A DNA stretch of 64,000 nucleotides from Lepiota brunneoincarnata (lineage: Eukaryota; Basidiomycota; Agaricomycetes; Agaricales; Agaricaceae): positions 124,001 through 188,000 of the forward strand of contig JAEBUN010000020.1 of NCBI GenBank assembly GCA_023014365.1. The letters run 5' to 3'. Of this stretch, positions 31,958-44,400 are shown piece by piece; the first letter of the stretch is position 1, and the number at the start of each line of letters is the position of its first letter. A program made the position numbers and the translations under genes. Below the pieces are notes generated by a model that was not told the DNA's origin, ran no database searches, and was given only the letters and a program-made list of their open reading frames with translations.

Positions 31958-33903
31958 ATGGCTGCACTCTACCTGCATAATGCAGTCTTCACGACAGAAC
32001 CCTCAGAAATATCCCGGTTACCTCATTCGAGGAATATCTCTAACATCTCAACTACAACGCTCCAACCCTGTCCCTCCGAACACTCACATCCAAATGAACC
32101 ACTCCTTCACTCGACCACCCAAGACTCTCTCGCCTATATTGACCTGTTCTCGAGACAGCCCACACTTGTCGATGAACCCGGTCCACTAGACTGGGGACCA
32201 ACCCTTACACTCATTGGTGAACCGCCCACACTGCAAGAACAGAAAAACTTTTGGGAGAAGACCTATCAGAAGACGCCTAAAGCGTCTACGGCTTCTCATG
32301 CGGATTCTGGAACTACTATTTGGTTTGATTCTTATTCAGTCTGATTCTCAATTCATCGCTGATGTTCATACCTAATAGGGGGATGGGCTATTTACAATAC
32401 TACCCGATATTTCATCGCCTTCACGACCTACGACTCGGTGGAAGGACAACTTGTATCACTAGCACTAGGAACGTGCACGGGGATCTCATTCGCCTTTCTA
32501 GCAGCAGCCACAATATTCAACTTCTTTAAGCTTCATCTTCTCATGCACTCAGTCCCCCTCCCGCTTCTTACGTTCATGATCACTTTCTCCCAGTGCCTCT
32601 CGTCCCTGACATTGGTTGCACCCCCTATTACTAACCTGGTTATGCTTTTCGTTTGGCGAAACCGTGCCGACCAGGAACTTTCGATAGAACAACGCTGCCA
32701 CCTTGATATTGACGTTGTATGGTCCGGGAGTAAACAAGTATGTCTTAAGCCTCCAGGATGGGGTGCATGGATGGCTTTATCAGCGACTCGGCTGGGAGTC
32801 ACCACAGTTCTCATTGTGAGTCAATTTTCTGCTGCTGCGAATTGGCTCTAACATGCCCAGGCTCTCTACTACGCGTTCCTCGTTGCTTATGAGCGGACGC
32901 GCAGACCAGCCAAATGGGTCAACCCGAGACGGCTCGATCGACGAAGACCCTCTGATCCTAATCCAACCCGCATCACTACCACATACCGCCCAAGTTTCAT
33001 CCCACTCCTTGGTATATTCCACACTGCAGCACGAGCCCTCTCGGTCCACAGTGGTGTCCCATGCCCCGTCCAAGAAGTCTACTCTTCATCCCTCACGTTC
33101 TGCCGCATCTACTAGCACCTCCGACGACTCTGGCAACACTGCCCACGCACCCCCAGTAGACCTTAATATTGATGTTGACCGCGAAACCACAGGCATAGTC
33201 GACCGCTTCCGCTCCCTCGTCTCCCAAATTACGCGCGAAACTGATCAAGCGATCGCACTCGCACGATCGGAAAACACTTCCGATTCCTCTTCAAGCTCCC
33301 AACCGTCTCTTAACGAACAAACACACGATTATTACCCGCCGCTCATACCCCCCAGCATTGGGTACAACGAGTTTGGGCAACCCTATCCTCCCGACGAATC
33401 TGTGGCTATGTTGAATGGGGTTATTCGCCGTATGCCGACAATCGAGAGTATGGGCTCGCGAGAGTTCACAGAGCACGAACAGGGGCTCTAGTGTGTGCAG
33501 CGGAAGCATTGTGGATCGTCTCGCTGGGACAAGCGGCAGTCGACCTCCCACACGGAATACATATTCTAGGACGGATTACACGGGGAGTGAACCACCCAGT
33601 AGGACAGGCAGCTTGTCTATGCGCGGTTGTGATGTCCTCGGAAGCTTGTCGGGGACAGGAACCTCTGGGGCTGCAATAGGGAATACAAGCGAGGTTGGAG
33701 AGCTAATGAAGAGTAATAGAGGAAGCCCTTCATCAGCTAGCCCACGATCACAGACGTTTAACCTGAGCGCTCCCCAGCAGAACGGGGGGACACAAGGGAT
33801 TGGGAGTCACTCATCGCGTGCTAGTAGTGCAGCGACGGTGTTTACATATTATACAGCGACTATGGCGAGTGGCTCTAGTGCACCTGCGAACGACGGACCG
33901 TAG
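31958..33903 (+). CDS. Multi-pass membrane protein of unknown function
   Basis: The gene model has about five exons. Exon 1 begins at ATG 31958 (MAALYLHNAVFTTEPSEI). The exon 1/2 join near 32216-32378 does not keep phase with an obvious GT-AG pair. Exon 2 (from 32379) holds hydrophobic segments, among them SLALGTCTGISFAFLAAATI and FMITFSQCLSSLTLVAPPIT. Intron 32816-32860 is followed by exon 3 (ALYYAFLVAYERTRRPAKW), a 40-bp intron 33012-33051, exon 4, intron 33420-33471, and exon 5 to TAG 33903. The C-terminal half is Ser/Thr/Pro-rich and probably cytoplasmic. I do not recognise the family. Exons 2-5 are well supported by phase. Confidence 0.6.
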
Positions 33904-36900
33904 ATATTGATTTCGTGAACTGACTCTTGGATACGCCTTATTTGGGATTGTAATTTATCCTTTTCTATTGTGGAGTAATTTAGCCCTTTTTTTTTATTGC
34001 TAGTTTCGCGACGTAACGACCGGAAGGAATTGTGGTTTACTGATTGTTACCTCTGTATCGGCTAGCCTCGTATTCTAAGCAGTTGCTGTCATCGTGGAGT
34101 TCCCGCGCCTAACAGCAAGAGCGAACGCCGGCTTCATGCTCTATTTTCTGCTCTCGGTGATTATGGACAGCTGGATATAGAACATATTCAGGGCTAACTC
34201 CCCAAAACACCGATGTCTTATTAATACACACCCAATAGATCTCAGTTTAGCCGGCTCTGTTATCAATTGGGTCGAGTCAGACGCCGCAGAAGGGTAGTAT
34301 GGAACCTAAGAATCTACTACTCCGCACACAAGGTGGATGATGCCTTGGCGAACTCCAGAAGTCACGCAGAAGATTTGAAAACATCACAACTCGTGCAAGC
34401 CCACAAATACACACGACACGGCGGAGACGCGTGCAATGATCGATCGCGTATTCCCCGCAATGCTGCCAAGATCACCGGAATGGGGAGGGTAGCTGTGAGA
34501 AGTAATATGACCGAATATACCCTCGCACGACCTCCCCGGAACACGACCGGTAGATCGACGATAATCGAGGAGAGGAACCGACCGGTTTTTTGGTCAGTGA
34601 GTTGCAAATCACCTGCCAGACAAATCTAACTTCTGGACAGGTGGCTTAAGGACTCAACCGAATAAACATTGTGGTGTTATGATGTGGCGTCGGGGGCCGG
34701 TCAGCGGCAAGAATTCACGTTCATGAGGTGAACACCGAGCATATGGGAAGCGTCTAGTAGATCAGCAACGTGATGGTCATAAGAGGTCGTGCCTTCCACA
34801 GTTCCTGTCATACAGCTCTCCTGATCAGGCGGTAGTAGATGGCCCTTTAATCCCATATGATGGCGTGCGTCTAGTTTTTCCCTGCGGCCCAAACTGGCTG
34901 CGAGAAAAATCACCGGGGCTCACGGACATCTTCATCAGGCATCAGCTTCGCGTTCTATGCAAGGCTTCTGACCCAAAAAAAAAAAAACCGTGAGTACTTC
35001 TGGCTTCTTGTCAGGCCGGGTGGGCTTGATTCCCAAATCTGTGCTACTTGGTTAGTGTGTTTCGGAACGAATGCTACTCCTGGTAATTGCGGCCCAGGGG
35101 TCCGCTGGGATTTCAGAAGGCTACTACCGCATACCTACCGAACAATCACAACTCGGAGAAAAGGCACTGTTCCGTCGTTGCTTCCAGTGGTCATTCCTGA
35201 CAGGGTCACTGAATGATGAACCTATTACACCTGGCTTCCCTATGCCAGCTACCGGACATTTGATTATTTTTTCCAACACAACCAAGTTGGCTGACTAGCG
35301 GCAGACTCGGAGGCTTTTAGTTTTTCACTCATAAATCTTTGGCCCATACACACGGGGTTTGTGTATTTATGAGAGAGAAGTAGGCACCTCTTTTTTTTTT
35401 TTTCCAAGGATGGCGAATCAAAACACCGACAGCTCTCATAAGTTTGACAGACGTGTAAGTCACTTTCAAGGCTAGCTCTGAGTTCAGAGGCGTTGGGGTG
35501 GCGGTACAAGGTCCAGGTCCTGGGTGTCGCTGTTTCAGAAGCACTGCGCGCTTAGTGGAGAGGGACAACAGCAATATGTGGACGAGAGAACACTCCTTTA
35601 TCCCTTGACTCAAGCCCAGCAACACGGATCTAGACGGTGCGGCGCAGCAGTTCTCTTTTTGTTTTTTTTTCGCTTTGGCTCTTCCCATAGAACATCGCAA
35701 TAGAATGTGGTGTCGTCATCCGCGCTCGCACATGCATATGTCATAAGTTAAGATGATGAATTATCCAATTACGACATCCCATTGGACGCGGAGATGACTG
35801 AATAAGAAGGTAGATAGGTCAGTACCATACCTCCTTTTCGACAGCCTCACCGCAAGCGCACCCTCCTCCGTTATGTCCTATGTCCGAAACCGGATGTCAG
35901 TGTTAGTTGTGCTTGGTTTTCATTAGCCTAATGGTCAGTGTCAAAAGATCTTACATGCGTTAAATCCAGCTCGGGCTTTACAAGGTTTGGTTGCACGAGG
36001 TACGGTCCCTTATCTGGGGGTTCTTCCTAGACACATCAAAACTTCTTCCCGTCCAGGGGCCGAAGGGTGGAAACTCACCTCCAGAAAGATCAATCACCAT
36101 TGCGCTCCACCGTCGCTCAAAGATGCCCCTTGTGGCGGTTTTCCGAACTAATCGAGACCAAGCTTCATTTCAGTTCGCCTATCATCCCCATCTTTTTTTC
36201 TCACCGCTCTCCCTTACCAACCAGCCACTGAGAAAACGGCGGCCATGAGTAAAATCCGTCTTCGGGTCCGTGACGTTCAATGACACATCCTTTTGGATTG
36301 TCTTACATCAATCCCTCGACCTTTCCCTGTCCCCGAATACCACCACCCTCTGGCTTCTTGGCGTTCTTCGCTTACTGGCGTGGACGGACCATATGAAACG
36401 CCCAGTCACCTGGTCACACAACATAGTTCTTACCTTTAGGGTGACTGCCAGCCTCACCAGAACCCAGACAACCTTGCGCAGTCTTCACTCTCATAAGCGC
36501 ATAAGCGATGCAAAGTGACTTTGTTTCATCAAGAATGCATACTCTACCATTTGCATTTCGCCCGGATTGGTGTCCGTCCAGGGACTGATGCTGCGTTCCC
36601 TTGTCACTCCGCTTTGGAAAGGGGTTCCCTCTCCCGTTTTTGATAGAGAACCCCGCCTCTCATCCATTACAAGTGTATTCGTGGGTTTCGTCCCTTTCTT
36701 CTTCTTACCCAGGCGAGTGGAACGCCTGTAGAAACATTTCTCCGCCATTTCCACGTCAAGAGAACAAATCTCGAGTGGGGAATTTCAACTGATCCCACAA
36801 TATCCTCGTATATCTAACTAACCTTCCCTTTTTTGCGATGGATACATGTCACAAGTAAAGCGTCATCGGGAAACCCGACCTACCTGGGCAGTAGCTACGC

Positions 36901-39900
36901 CGAGCACCACATTTTATCCCGACCCGTGGAAGAGAAACAAAAAAAAAACAGCTGGAATTCCTCACGGAGCCCTTAATGTTATTCCCCCCCCCCCCCCCCG
37001 AGCCAACAATCTGCTTCTGCTTCTCACGTCCCCGGCTGAGTCTTCATATCATCTGCAAGGGGGGGAAGCAACATTAGGCGGATGTTACCCACTGATTCCC
37101 AAGTGACATTTGGCGGCAGATAAGAAATTCCGTGTCGACACTCTCTAGTACCGACAACCACTTGACATGAAGCAACCCCACCCCCAACAGTACATCATTC
37201 ATCGTCGTCGTATATCTATCATCCGACTGACAGGAATACCCGTAGCGTCACCCTTCTGATGCTCACAGCTTTTGGGGTAGGCCACCTCCTAATCATACAC
37301 ACACACGCACTTCGTAGAATCATTCCCACCCGCACAGGAGGGGCCCGCCTCAGAGCGCGGATCCTTTGAGACAAGCTTTTTCTGGTCATTTCAATAGTTC
37401 CTAGTGGCGCGCGTGTCAAAAAACTCTTGGCACGTGAGTTTAGGTGGTTGCATGTTGCTCACGACACGAATCTCTCCACTCAGCTTCTTTACTTGGAGAC
37501 CCCCTAGTCCATTCATGACCCCCCGTTCGGTTTCGAGTCCATCCAATACAAACCAGTGTCACAGGTGCCTGTTCTTTGACACGAAATAAAATTTGATCTT
37601 TTCTGTTGTCAAGGACTTGTGTCCTTCCTTTCCTTTCTAGAAGGCGTGAGTTCTTATTGTAATTACATCAGTCGGGCCCCCACCCCCCTCCCGCCCCTGA
37701 AGCCCTGATGCTTATCACCCGCAAGCCCTAGGACCTGAGAAGCATTAAAACGGGTTCTTCGCTTTGTAAGAGGGGGGGGGGGGGGGGGAAGGAGGATGAT
37801 TTGAATTGGCCCTCTAGATTTAGTCATACGGCAAAGTTGCGTTTACACAAACCTTTTGTCCTTTTTTCCAATTACACCAATGAGGGGGTAAATAACGCCG
37901 TCCAAGCTCGGGGAGAAATGGGGGAAGGGGGGAAACAAAGAACCAATTTCCGTTACACAAGTCCCTTACCCCCTACCGGCTCCGCCAAGCCTGCTCCTGC
38001 CGCTGCTGATTTCATGGCACTTTCCGCCCATGACCCTGAACAAGAAAAAACCGGAGATGCATACATTTTCAGTTAGTTCTTCACCAAGTCGTCTATCGAG
38101 TTCATAATCGGATAACATAAACGAATACACAATACCTAGGCACCGCTGTTGGCCTCGTGGCGGGGACGGACAAGTTACGATAGTCAATTATTAGGGCGAA
38201 TAGTGGCGATATTGAAGGTGTACGGCTATTTCTCTCTCCAAGGGACTAAGAACATGTCTGCGGGGAAAGGAGGGGAGCAGAACAAGCCCCCGAATCAAGT
38301 GTTGGGGTTCGAAATAAGCGAAAGGGCAAGAGAGGGAAATCATCAGAAAAGGAACTCTTTTTTTTTTTTTTTTTCCTTCCGCCGGAAACCCATTACATAG
38401 GGGGTGCAAGCGTCAGTGGCGTACGACCCACTCGAAAGTTCGTGAAGAAAATCTCAGTTATAGAAACGAGGGGACAAAGTACGAAATAGGAACGAATGTT
38501 AACCGCTCATAATCAAGGAAGGATAATCATACATACGTAGTGGGGTCTATGAGAAATATTAAATTCTACGAAGCCCTGCCCTTCCCGCTCATGACGAACG
38601 GGTCGAATCCATTGAACTCGTGACCTCACGCTCAAGAGTCTGGCCGGGTGCCGCAGCGCTAAAGCAATGGAGGCTTCGATCCCGAGCCCCTAGGTATATG
38701 TATGTACACCGGGATTATGTACCCCCCGCTATAGATGGGTTAGCCTTATGTATATATGAGCGTGGCTCCTACTAAAACCCCCGGGGGACAAGAACCGGCC
38801 CCACGGAGGAAACGGGTAGGGCGAAAAACATGAATGAGTTCCTGTGCTCACATTCGGAACATTTAGTGGGAATACAGAACAAGCACGCAGACGGCTTGAA
38901 GAAGTAACCTGTGGGTTTGGCTTCTGTGTCCACGGAACGAACCCGATATAACGACCGTCAGTTGACGATCAGAGAAGGAAAGAATTTGATACTCCCCCCC
39001 CTATTGAAAGGGTCTTCTTGTGAGATGAGAGCTTCATTCCCGGAGACCCGTGTCCCTTGTTATTGGGCCGATGTGGGCAATTGTAGACGTCTGCTGGATA
39101 TCGATTAGCACACGCCCCCTCCCCTGACCGGTTTCCCCATCTCATAATCCCCCCTCCCACCATCCCGGTTGCCACATCTTTGCAACTGGGTGACGAGGAT
39201 GGCAAGGCTACCGTGTGAATTGCTCGAGTTCCGAAAAGATATATGAGCTGGATCCGATCGGTCGTTGGTACAAGTCGAAAATCTACGAATTAGAATACTG
39301 TCTCGGCGTGTTCGGGCATGCATAGCATGATAAATGCATCCTAAGTGACTGTTTGGACTCGAGAGACCGACAATCAATGATAAAGGTTGGAAGAAATGAT
39401 GTGAGGTTGCGACTCAGACCTTTCCTACAAGGATGCATATCGTGGCAATGCCTCGGGATTATTATTAAGAGGGATAAATATATATATATAAATACATATA
39501 TTGACATATCATAGACACATGCCAATTTTGTACTGAGCCCACTGACAATGGCAATCGAGCTGATTAGTCCTTACTGAGAAGCCCTGTTTGATTGGTTTCG
39601 GGCACTGACGCAAGGCCGGAGGATGGGAAGGATGGCATCATGCCATGCTGTGCAGGCCCGGTCCCCAACGTCAAGCGCAGATACATAATATCGAGACCGA
39701 AGTGGAATGATCATGATGTAAGTCAAGCCCATTTATCACCTGTGCTATGAAAGGGTTCCTCGGTTCTCGGTTAAGACTTGGGGGACTCATAGATAAAGAT
39801 AGCTTAGCTAGTCGGCACAGGCTTGCCTTGCCTTGCTGGCGCTACGAACTTGGGCGCGACACAACCTTGCGCCGGGTGCTTGTGCTTCTCAGGGCGTGCT

Positions 39901-40498
39901 TCTCAGAAGGGTTGAATTGTAACCTATGACCTTGGGTCAGGTGTGCGCGAAGCCCCCGTAATTTGCAGGAACAATCGTGGCATCTATCATTCTGCGCTAG
40001 AGAGACAATGTTTTCGATGCATGGGAAGGTGGCATGACGCCGTGCGGTAGATATATGATGGGGTGCAGTGCTGCGCAACGAGTATGTATATCTATTGATC
40101 GGATGTCAAGGAGTGAAGTATGAGAGACAGAGAGAGGGTGGGTGCACTGAGGGCGTTGTTATATGGATGATGGCCGTATTGGGGATATGTATTGAGATCC
40201 GATCGACTCTGGGTGCGTCGAGGGCATTGTGATCTGACAGGGCAGGTTGCAAAGGAGGGATGATGGGAAGACCCAGGCATGCATGTAAGCTTCCCATCTG
40301 AGCGGTTCTGTCAAAGATCTCGGAGGCATGAGGCGAAGTAAACCCTGACGGGGCAGACATGATCAGTTGCCGTAGTGAAGCACGTAAGGCAGACAGAAAG
40401 CCTGAGTACGGCAGATGTACGGAGATAGCAATCTTGATCTCTCTGTCCTTGGAGTATATATCAACATCCTTTTCTCTTTTCTTCTCAATCTCTCTCCC
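33904..40498. other. Gene-poor stretch with homopolymer tracts
   Basis: No gene supported in 6.6 kb. Homopolymers are frequent: 16 C at 36984-36999, 17 G at 37772-37788, 17 T at 38358-38374, plus shorter A and T runs (34976, 35391, 35662). A TATATATATA run lies near 39479. Frames present are short and lack motifs. Confidence 0.5.
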
Positions 40499-41427
40499 AT
40501 GGCCGCCTTTCACCTCCGTCCTGTCGTCGACCACTCCCCCTCCCCCTCCCCATCCTCCTCCACCACCCCTCCCGGCGATCTCAGCCCCCGATACAAGTCT
40601 TCTGCCCACCACCGCCCGTCTTCACCCCCCACCAATCCTCGCTCTCGCAGACCCCTCTCACCATCATCCCTCCGTGGTGTGTGTGATTTTTTTTTCTTTC
40701 TTTCTTTCTTCGTCATCTTTCTTCCTCTCGCCTCTTCTCACATTGTTGAACGCCAGATGTTGACTTGACACAAACACCGGACATGCAGTCACGCTCCCGC
40801 TTCCCGGCCCCTCCGACCGGCCACGAACTCATGGCACTGTTTCCACCCCCACCGCCAGATAGCTCCCCTGAAACACGGCCGGGCCCTACCTCTGGTTTCT
40901 TCCAACGACAGGAGCGCGCTTTTTTTGCGCAAGCTGGAAAGGAAATCATCCGTGTCCGTGTCGAGGTGGACCTGCCGCACGGAGCCGCCGAGGCCGAGCC
41001 TCCAAAAGCGAAAGTGACCGCATCGTCGCGCTCGTGGGCACCCATGCCTGGTCAGCCTGGCCCGCATCAGTCACCACCAGTCCAATCCTCATCAACCGCT
41101 CCAGCACCACCCCTGCAGCTCTTCCCCCATTCAAACTCGAGACCCCCTCAGCAACGAGGGACGGTTCCTGTCACGCCGCTCTTCCCGATAACCTCTCATC
41201 CGCCACCACCTTCACAGCATCCGCCCAATCTCCATCCGCCAATCCTACACCAACCAAGCCCAGGCTTACGTACCCCCCCACAGGATCCTACTCAATCTGG
41301 TCCCCCTCCATCAAAGCCGGAGTACCAACATGAGGAGTATGACGATGAGAGTTGGAGAAGACCGATGCCTTTTGCCGAACGGAGACGAGCTGGGAAGCAT
41401 ACGAAACGTGTAATTGTACGAACATAG
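40499..41427 (+). CDS. Proline-rich protein of unknown function
   Basis: Exon 1 is 40499-40676, intron 40677-40756 (GTGTGT to CCAG), exon 2 is 40757-41427; together 283 codons in phase, and the join reads SLRDVDLTQTPDM. The N-terminus is Ser/Pro-rich (MAAFHLRPVVDHSPSPSPS). A compact region follows (GHELMALFPPPPPDS, then GFFQRQERAFFAQAGKEII and RVRVEVDLP), which looks like the conserved core. The rest is Pro-rich and ends in a basic tail (FAERRRAGKHTKRVIVRT). A TATA-like GTATATATC lies about 45 bp upstream. No known domain; the basic end may be a nuclear signal (inference). Confidence 0.7.
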
Positions 41428-44400
41428 ATCCCTGTGTCCAGCTGCTTATCGCCGGCCCGTATTTCCTCTTCTCTCCTTCTCTCGACACCAGCCCAGCCCC
41501 CCGCATCCCCACACCGCCTTTTTCTTGTGTGTTGCATAATCCCTGCTTTTTTGTCTTTTTTTTTTTTTTTTTGGTATCCCACCTTGTTGTAAACGATCCC
41601 AACCTCACCCATTGGTACTGTCAGTCTACGCCCCACCAACATAAAATGATCTTGCATCACCATGCTATTTAGCCGTCCTGCCATTATCTATCTCCACTTC
41701 TCTTTTTCCACGGGGTACCACCCCACTCCTGTCACCGGCACTGGCATGCATCTACCTGCAGGTAGCCATATGTCACCTGCTTTACCTTCCATTTCCTTAT
41801 GGGATTCATATGCCATTATTAACGTCTTCCAATTCTTGCACTCCCCACCCCTTGCTTCTTGCTTCGAATCCTCTTTGAATCTCGGCCTTCTCTGCTTCTT
41901 CATTCGCTTATATTCTCGCGCTCGCTCCCCCTCCCTCCCCCCCGAGCTTGTAGGACTTCTTGATGCTCTCCCACTGCTGCGACTAGAAATAAGTAACCCA
42001 TCTGATGCCAATTTAGAACCTTTTCTTCCGGCTACATAGACTCTTTACGATTATTTATTTATTTAGATTTCCCCTGACTGCAATTCATCTGTTCCCTTTT
42101 TTTATTTTATTTTATTCGACAGACATGTTTTGATGTGAATGGGCGGAGAATTGCTGTCGAGGTAGTTCCGGCCTCAATGACATCGACAGAGCTTCTGACG
42201 CCCATAATCCCTACCTCCGCGCCTGTCAAAACCCCCGATTGAACCCAACAAGCCCCTTATAATTTATGGATGCTGTACTCGGGATAGGGAAAAAAAAGGG
42301 ATCACACAAAGGGTTCGCTAGAGAACAAGAAAAAAAAGAACCCACCACTTAATAAACCCTCTTCCCCTGTCCTTGTTCTCTCTTGAATCACAGCACTTGT
42401 CCTGGGGGTGGGTATCCTATTTGGAAATTCCGTAGCAAACTCATGGAGCCTATATTTACGTACGACATGGGCGCATCTTTCCTTTTTGCCCTCCCTTGCT
42501 CATGGCTCCTGTAGCCAGGGTTGGAGGAGTATTTTAAGGATGTATCACAGGGTGATGCATAACACGGCACGCTCGGGCTCTTACAAGATAGAAAGGAAAA
42601 CGGGAAGTTGATTTAATTAAAGGTTTATCATCTTCTACTTGGCCCAGTGCTTGGGGTTCGCGTGAGGAATCAATCGCTACTCGGCACAAAGTACGATAAA
42701 AATACTCAAGATTCATATATCACTTTTCATTGAAATTCCGAATTGATGTACATATCATGTCTGATATTACCATTGGTAAAGAAACCGGAGGTGGGGGGAG
42801 TACCGGAAGGGGTCATCATTTCTTTACGGGTGACTTATAGACCCCGATCCCGTCAGGGCGGAGCAGGAAGGGGACTGCTGGTTCTGGTCCTCACCGGCAC
42901 AAGGATCTTCAGTGGGGGGTTTGAGGATATTTTAGATCTTGGCGCCAAGGGCGGCCGCCACGATGTCTATCGCGCGCGGCTAATTGCGCTGTCGGTGAAT
43001 AGCCTAAATGGGTTTAAACGTTTTAAATGTACCCCAAGGGGACTAATGGGTTGCGGGGTCGGGTCTCGAGTTCTACATAGTCATAAGTAGTACTAGTTGT
43101 GCAGAGGTGTTCTGGATTATTGTGTGCGCAGCAAACACAAAGACTGCGGTGATGAAGAATTCACACTGGCAGATCTGGCTGCGGGTCACGCTATCGCATC
43201 ATCTTGTCTCACCCTACACTGCTCGCTCATGTCGAATATGACACCATTGGACATGACTAGTGCGCCGGGGACAGTTCTGGCAGTGCATGCCGCGGACATT
43301 GGGGTCTCAGCTATGAACAACCGTGATATCATTTCTTTCTACGCATTAAAATGACACATGATGCATGCATGAGGCATTCATCACGTCAGTCATGATGATC
43401 TTGACCGAATGCCAGTTTCATTCACAAGCTGCGCCTGCTATTTAGACAACCATACCTACATGCCTTGGACGGCAGGAATGAAAACTACTTGCTGAGTTAC
43501 AATACAGTAGACAGATTCTGATGAAGGAAGAACCGGTGTGCGTGACATTGAAAGCTCTGAGAAAAGTGCTCTGACATCGGTATTGATGATATATCAGGGT
43601 GTTTCATTTATCTAATCAGCATCACACAGCCAACATCCTTGGTTATTCATCTATCCATCCTCTGCTCCAAGCAACTCCGAGAAGTTCATTTCCTGAAACC
43701 TGGACTCAGAGGAGTATGCTGCAACATTTATTTATGGCCCTGTGATAGATTACCCTTTCTTACCAAGCGGTAAGGTTTCCAAAAAAAAAAAAAAAAAAAA
43801 AGAATTGGTTCTATCTCGTCTCACGAAACCACGGAAACACGCCGCTCACTCATCGTCGAAGCTCGAAACTCAAAAAGTACCCGTACACCGGATAGCCCAT
43901 CGGAACAATAAAGCTTTGGATTCCAAGTTCAAACACCGCGGCATTGCACACGAAACTCTAACTCGAAGATAGAAATCTGGCTTCGTTGCCTCCTCTTAGT
44001 AGCCAGCTCAAGCTCTCTCGCGCGCGCTGGAACCCGAGTTTGAAGTGACTGGAGTGGCACTTAGTGTTTCCCGTGGTGACAGCCCCGATCCCAAGATTGT
44101 ATCTGGACTCGGCCGTCGTGCGGATTTATTCAGAGCCTTTCGACCAATGCCACCGTTGGAAGACTTTTCCCGTCTTCTTGGAGGGCGTGGTGAGTGCGCT
44201 TGTCCCATATAAATCCTTCCTTCTCCTCTCGTATGACCTATCCTTCTCCTCGCTCAGCACAGTCTCGCCACTGGGTGTCTTGATGTACAGTAACCTTCAG
44301 AGCTATCCCAAGGCTCTCTGATCCGCTCAGTCCACTACACTTAATTTCCCTTCACGTAAAATAACCTAGGGTAGGACGGATAGTCGGACATTGGTGTGGA

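Noticed and set aside
34267..34629. 120-codon ORF as a gene
   Set aside because: No motif, no splice context, and composition like the flanking DNA.
38585..38690. tRNA or tRNA-derived SINE on the minus strand
   Set aside because: It contains CAGACTCTT and GAGGTCACGAGTTCAA like a Lys tRNA, but the A and B boxes are imperfect and the arms do not fold cleanly by eye.
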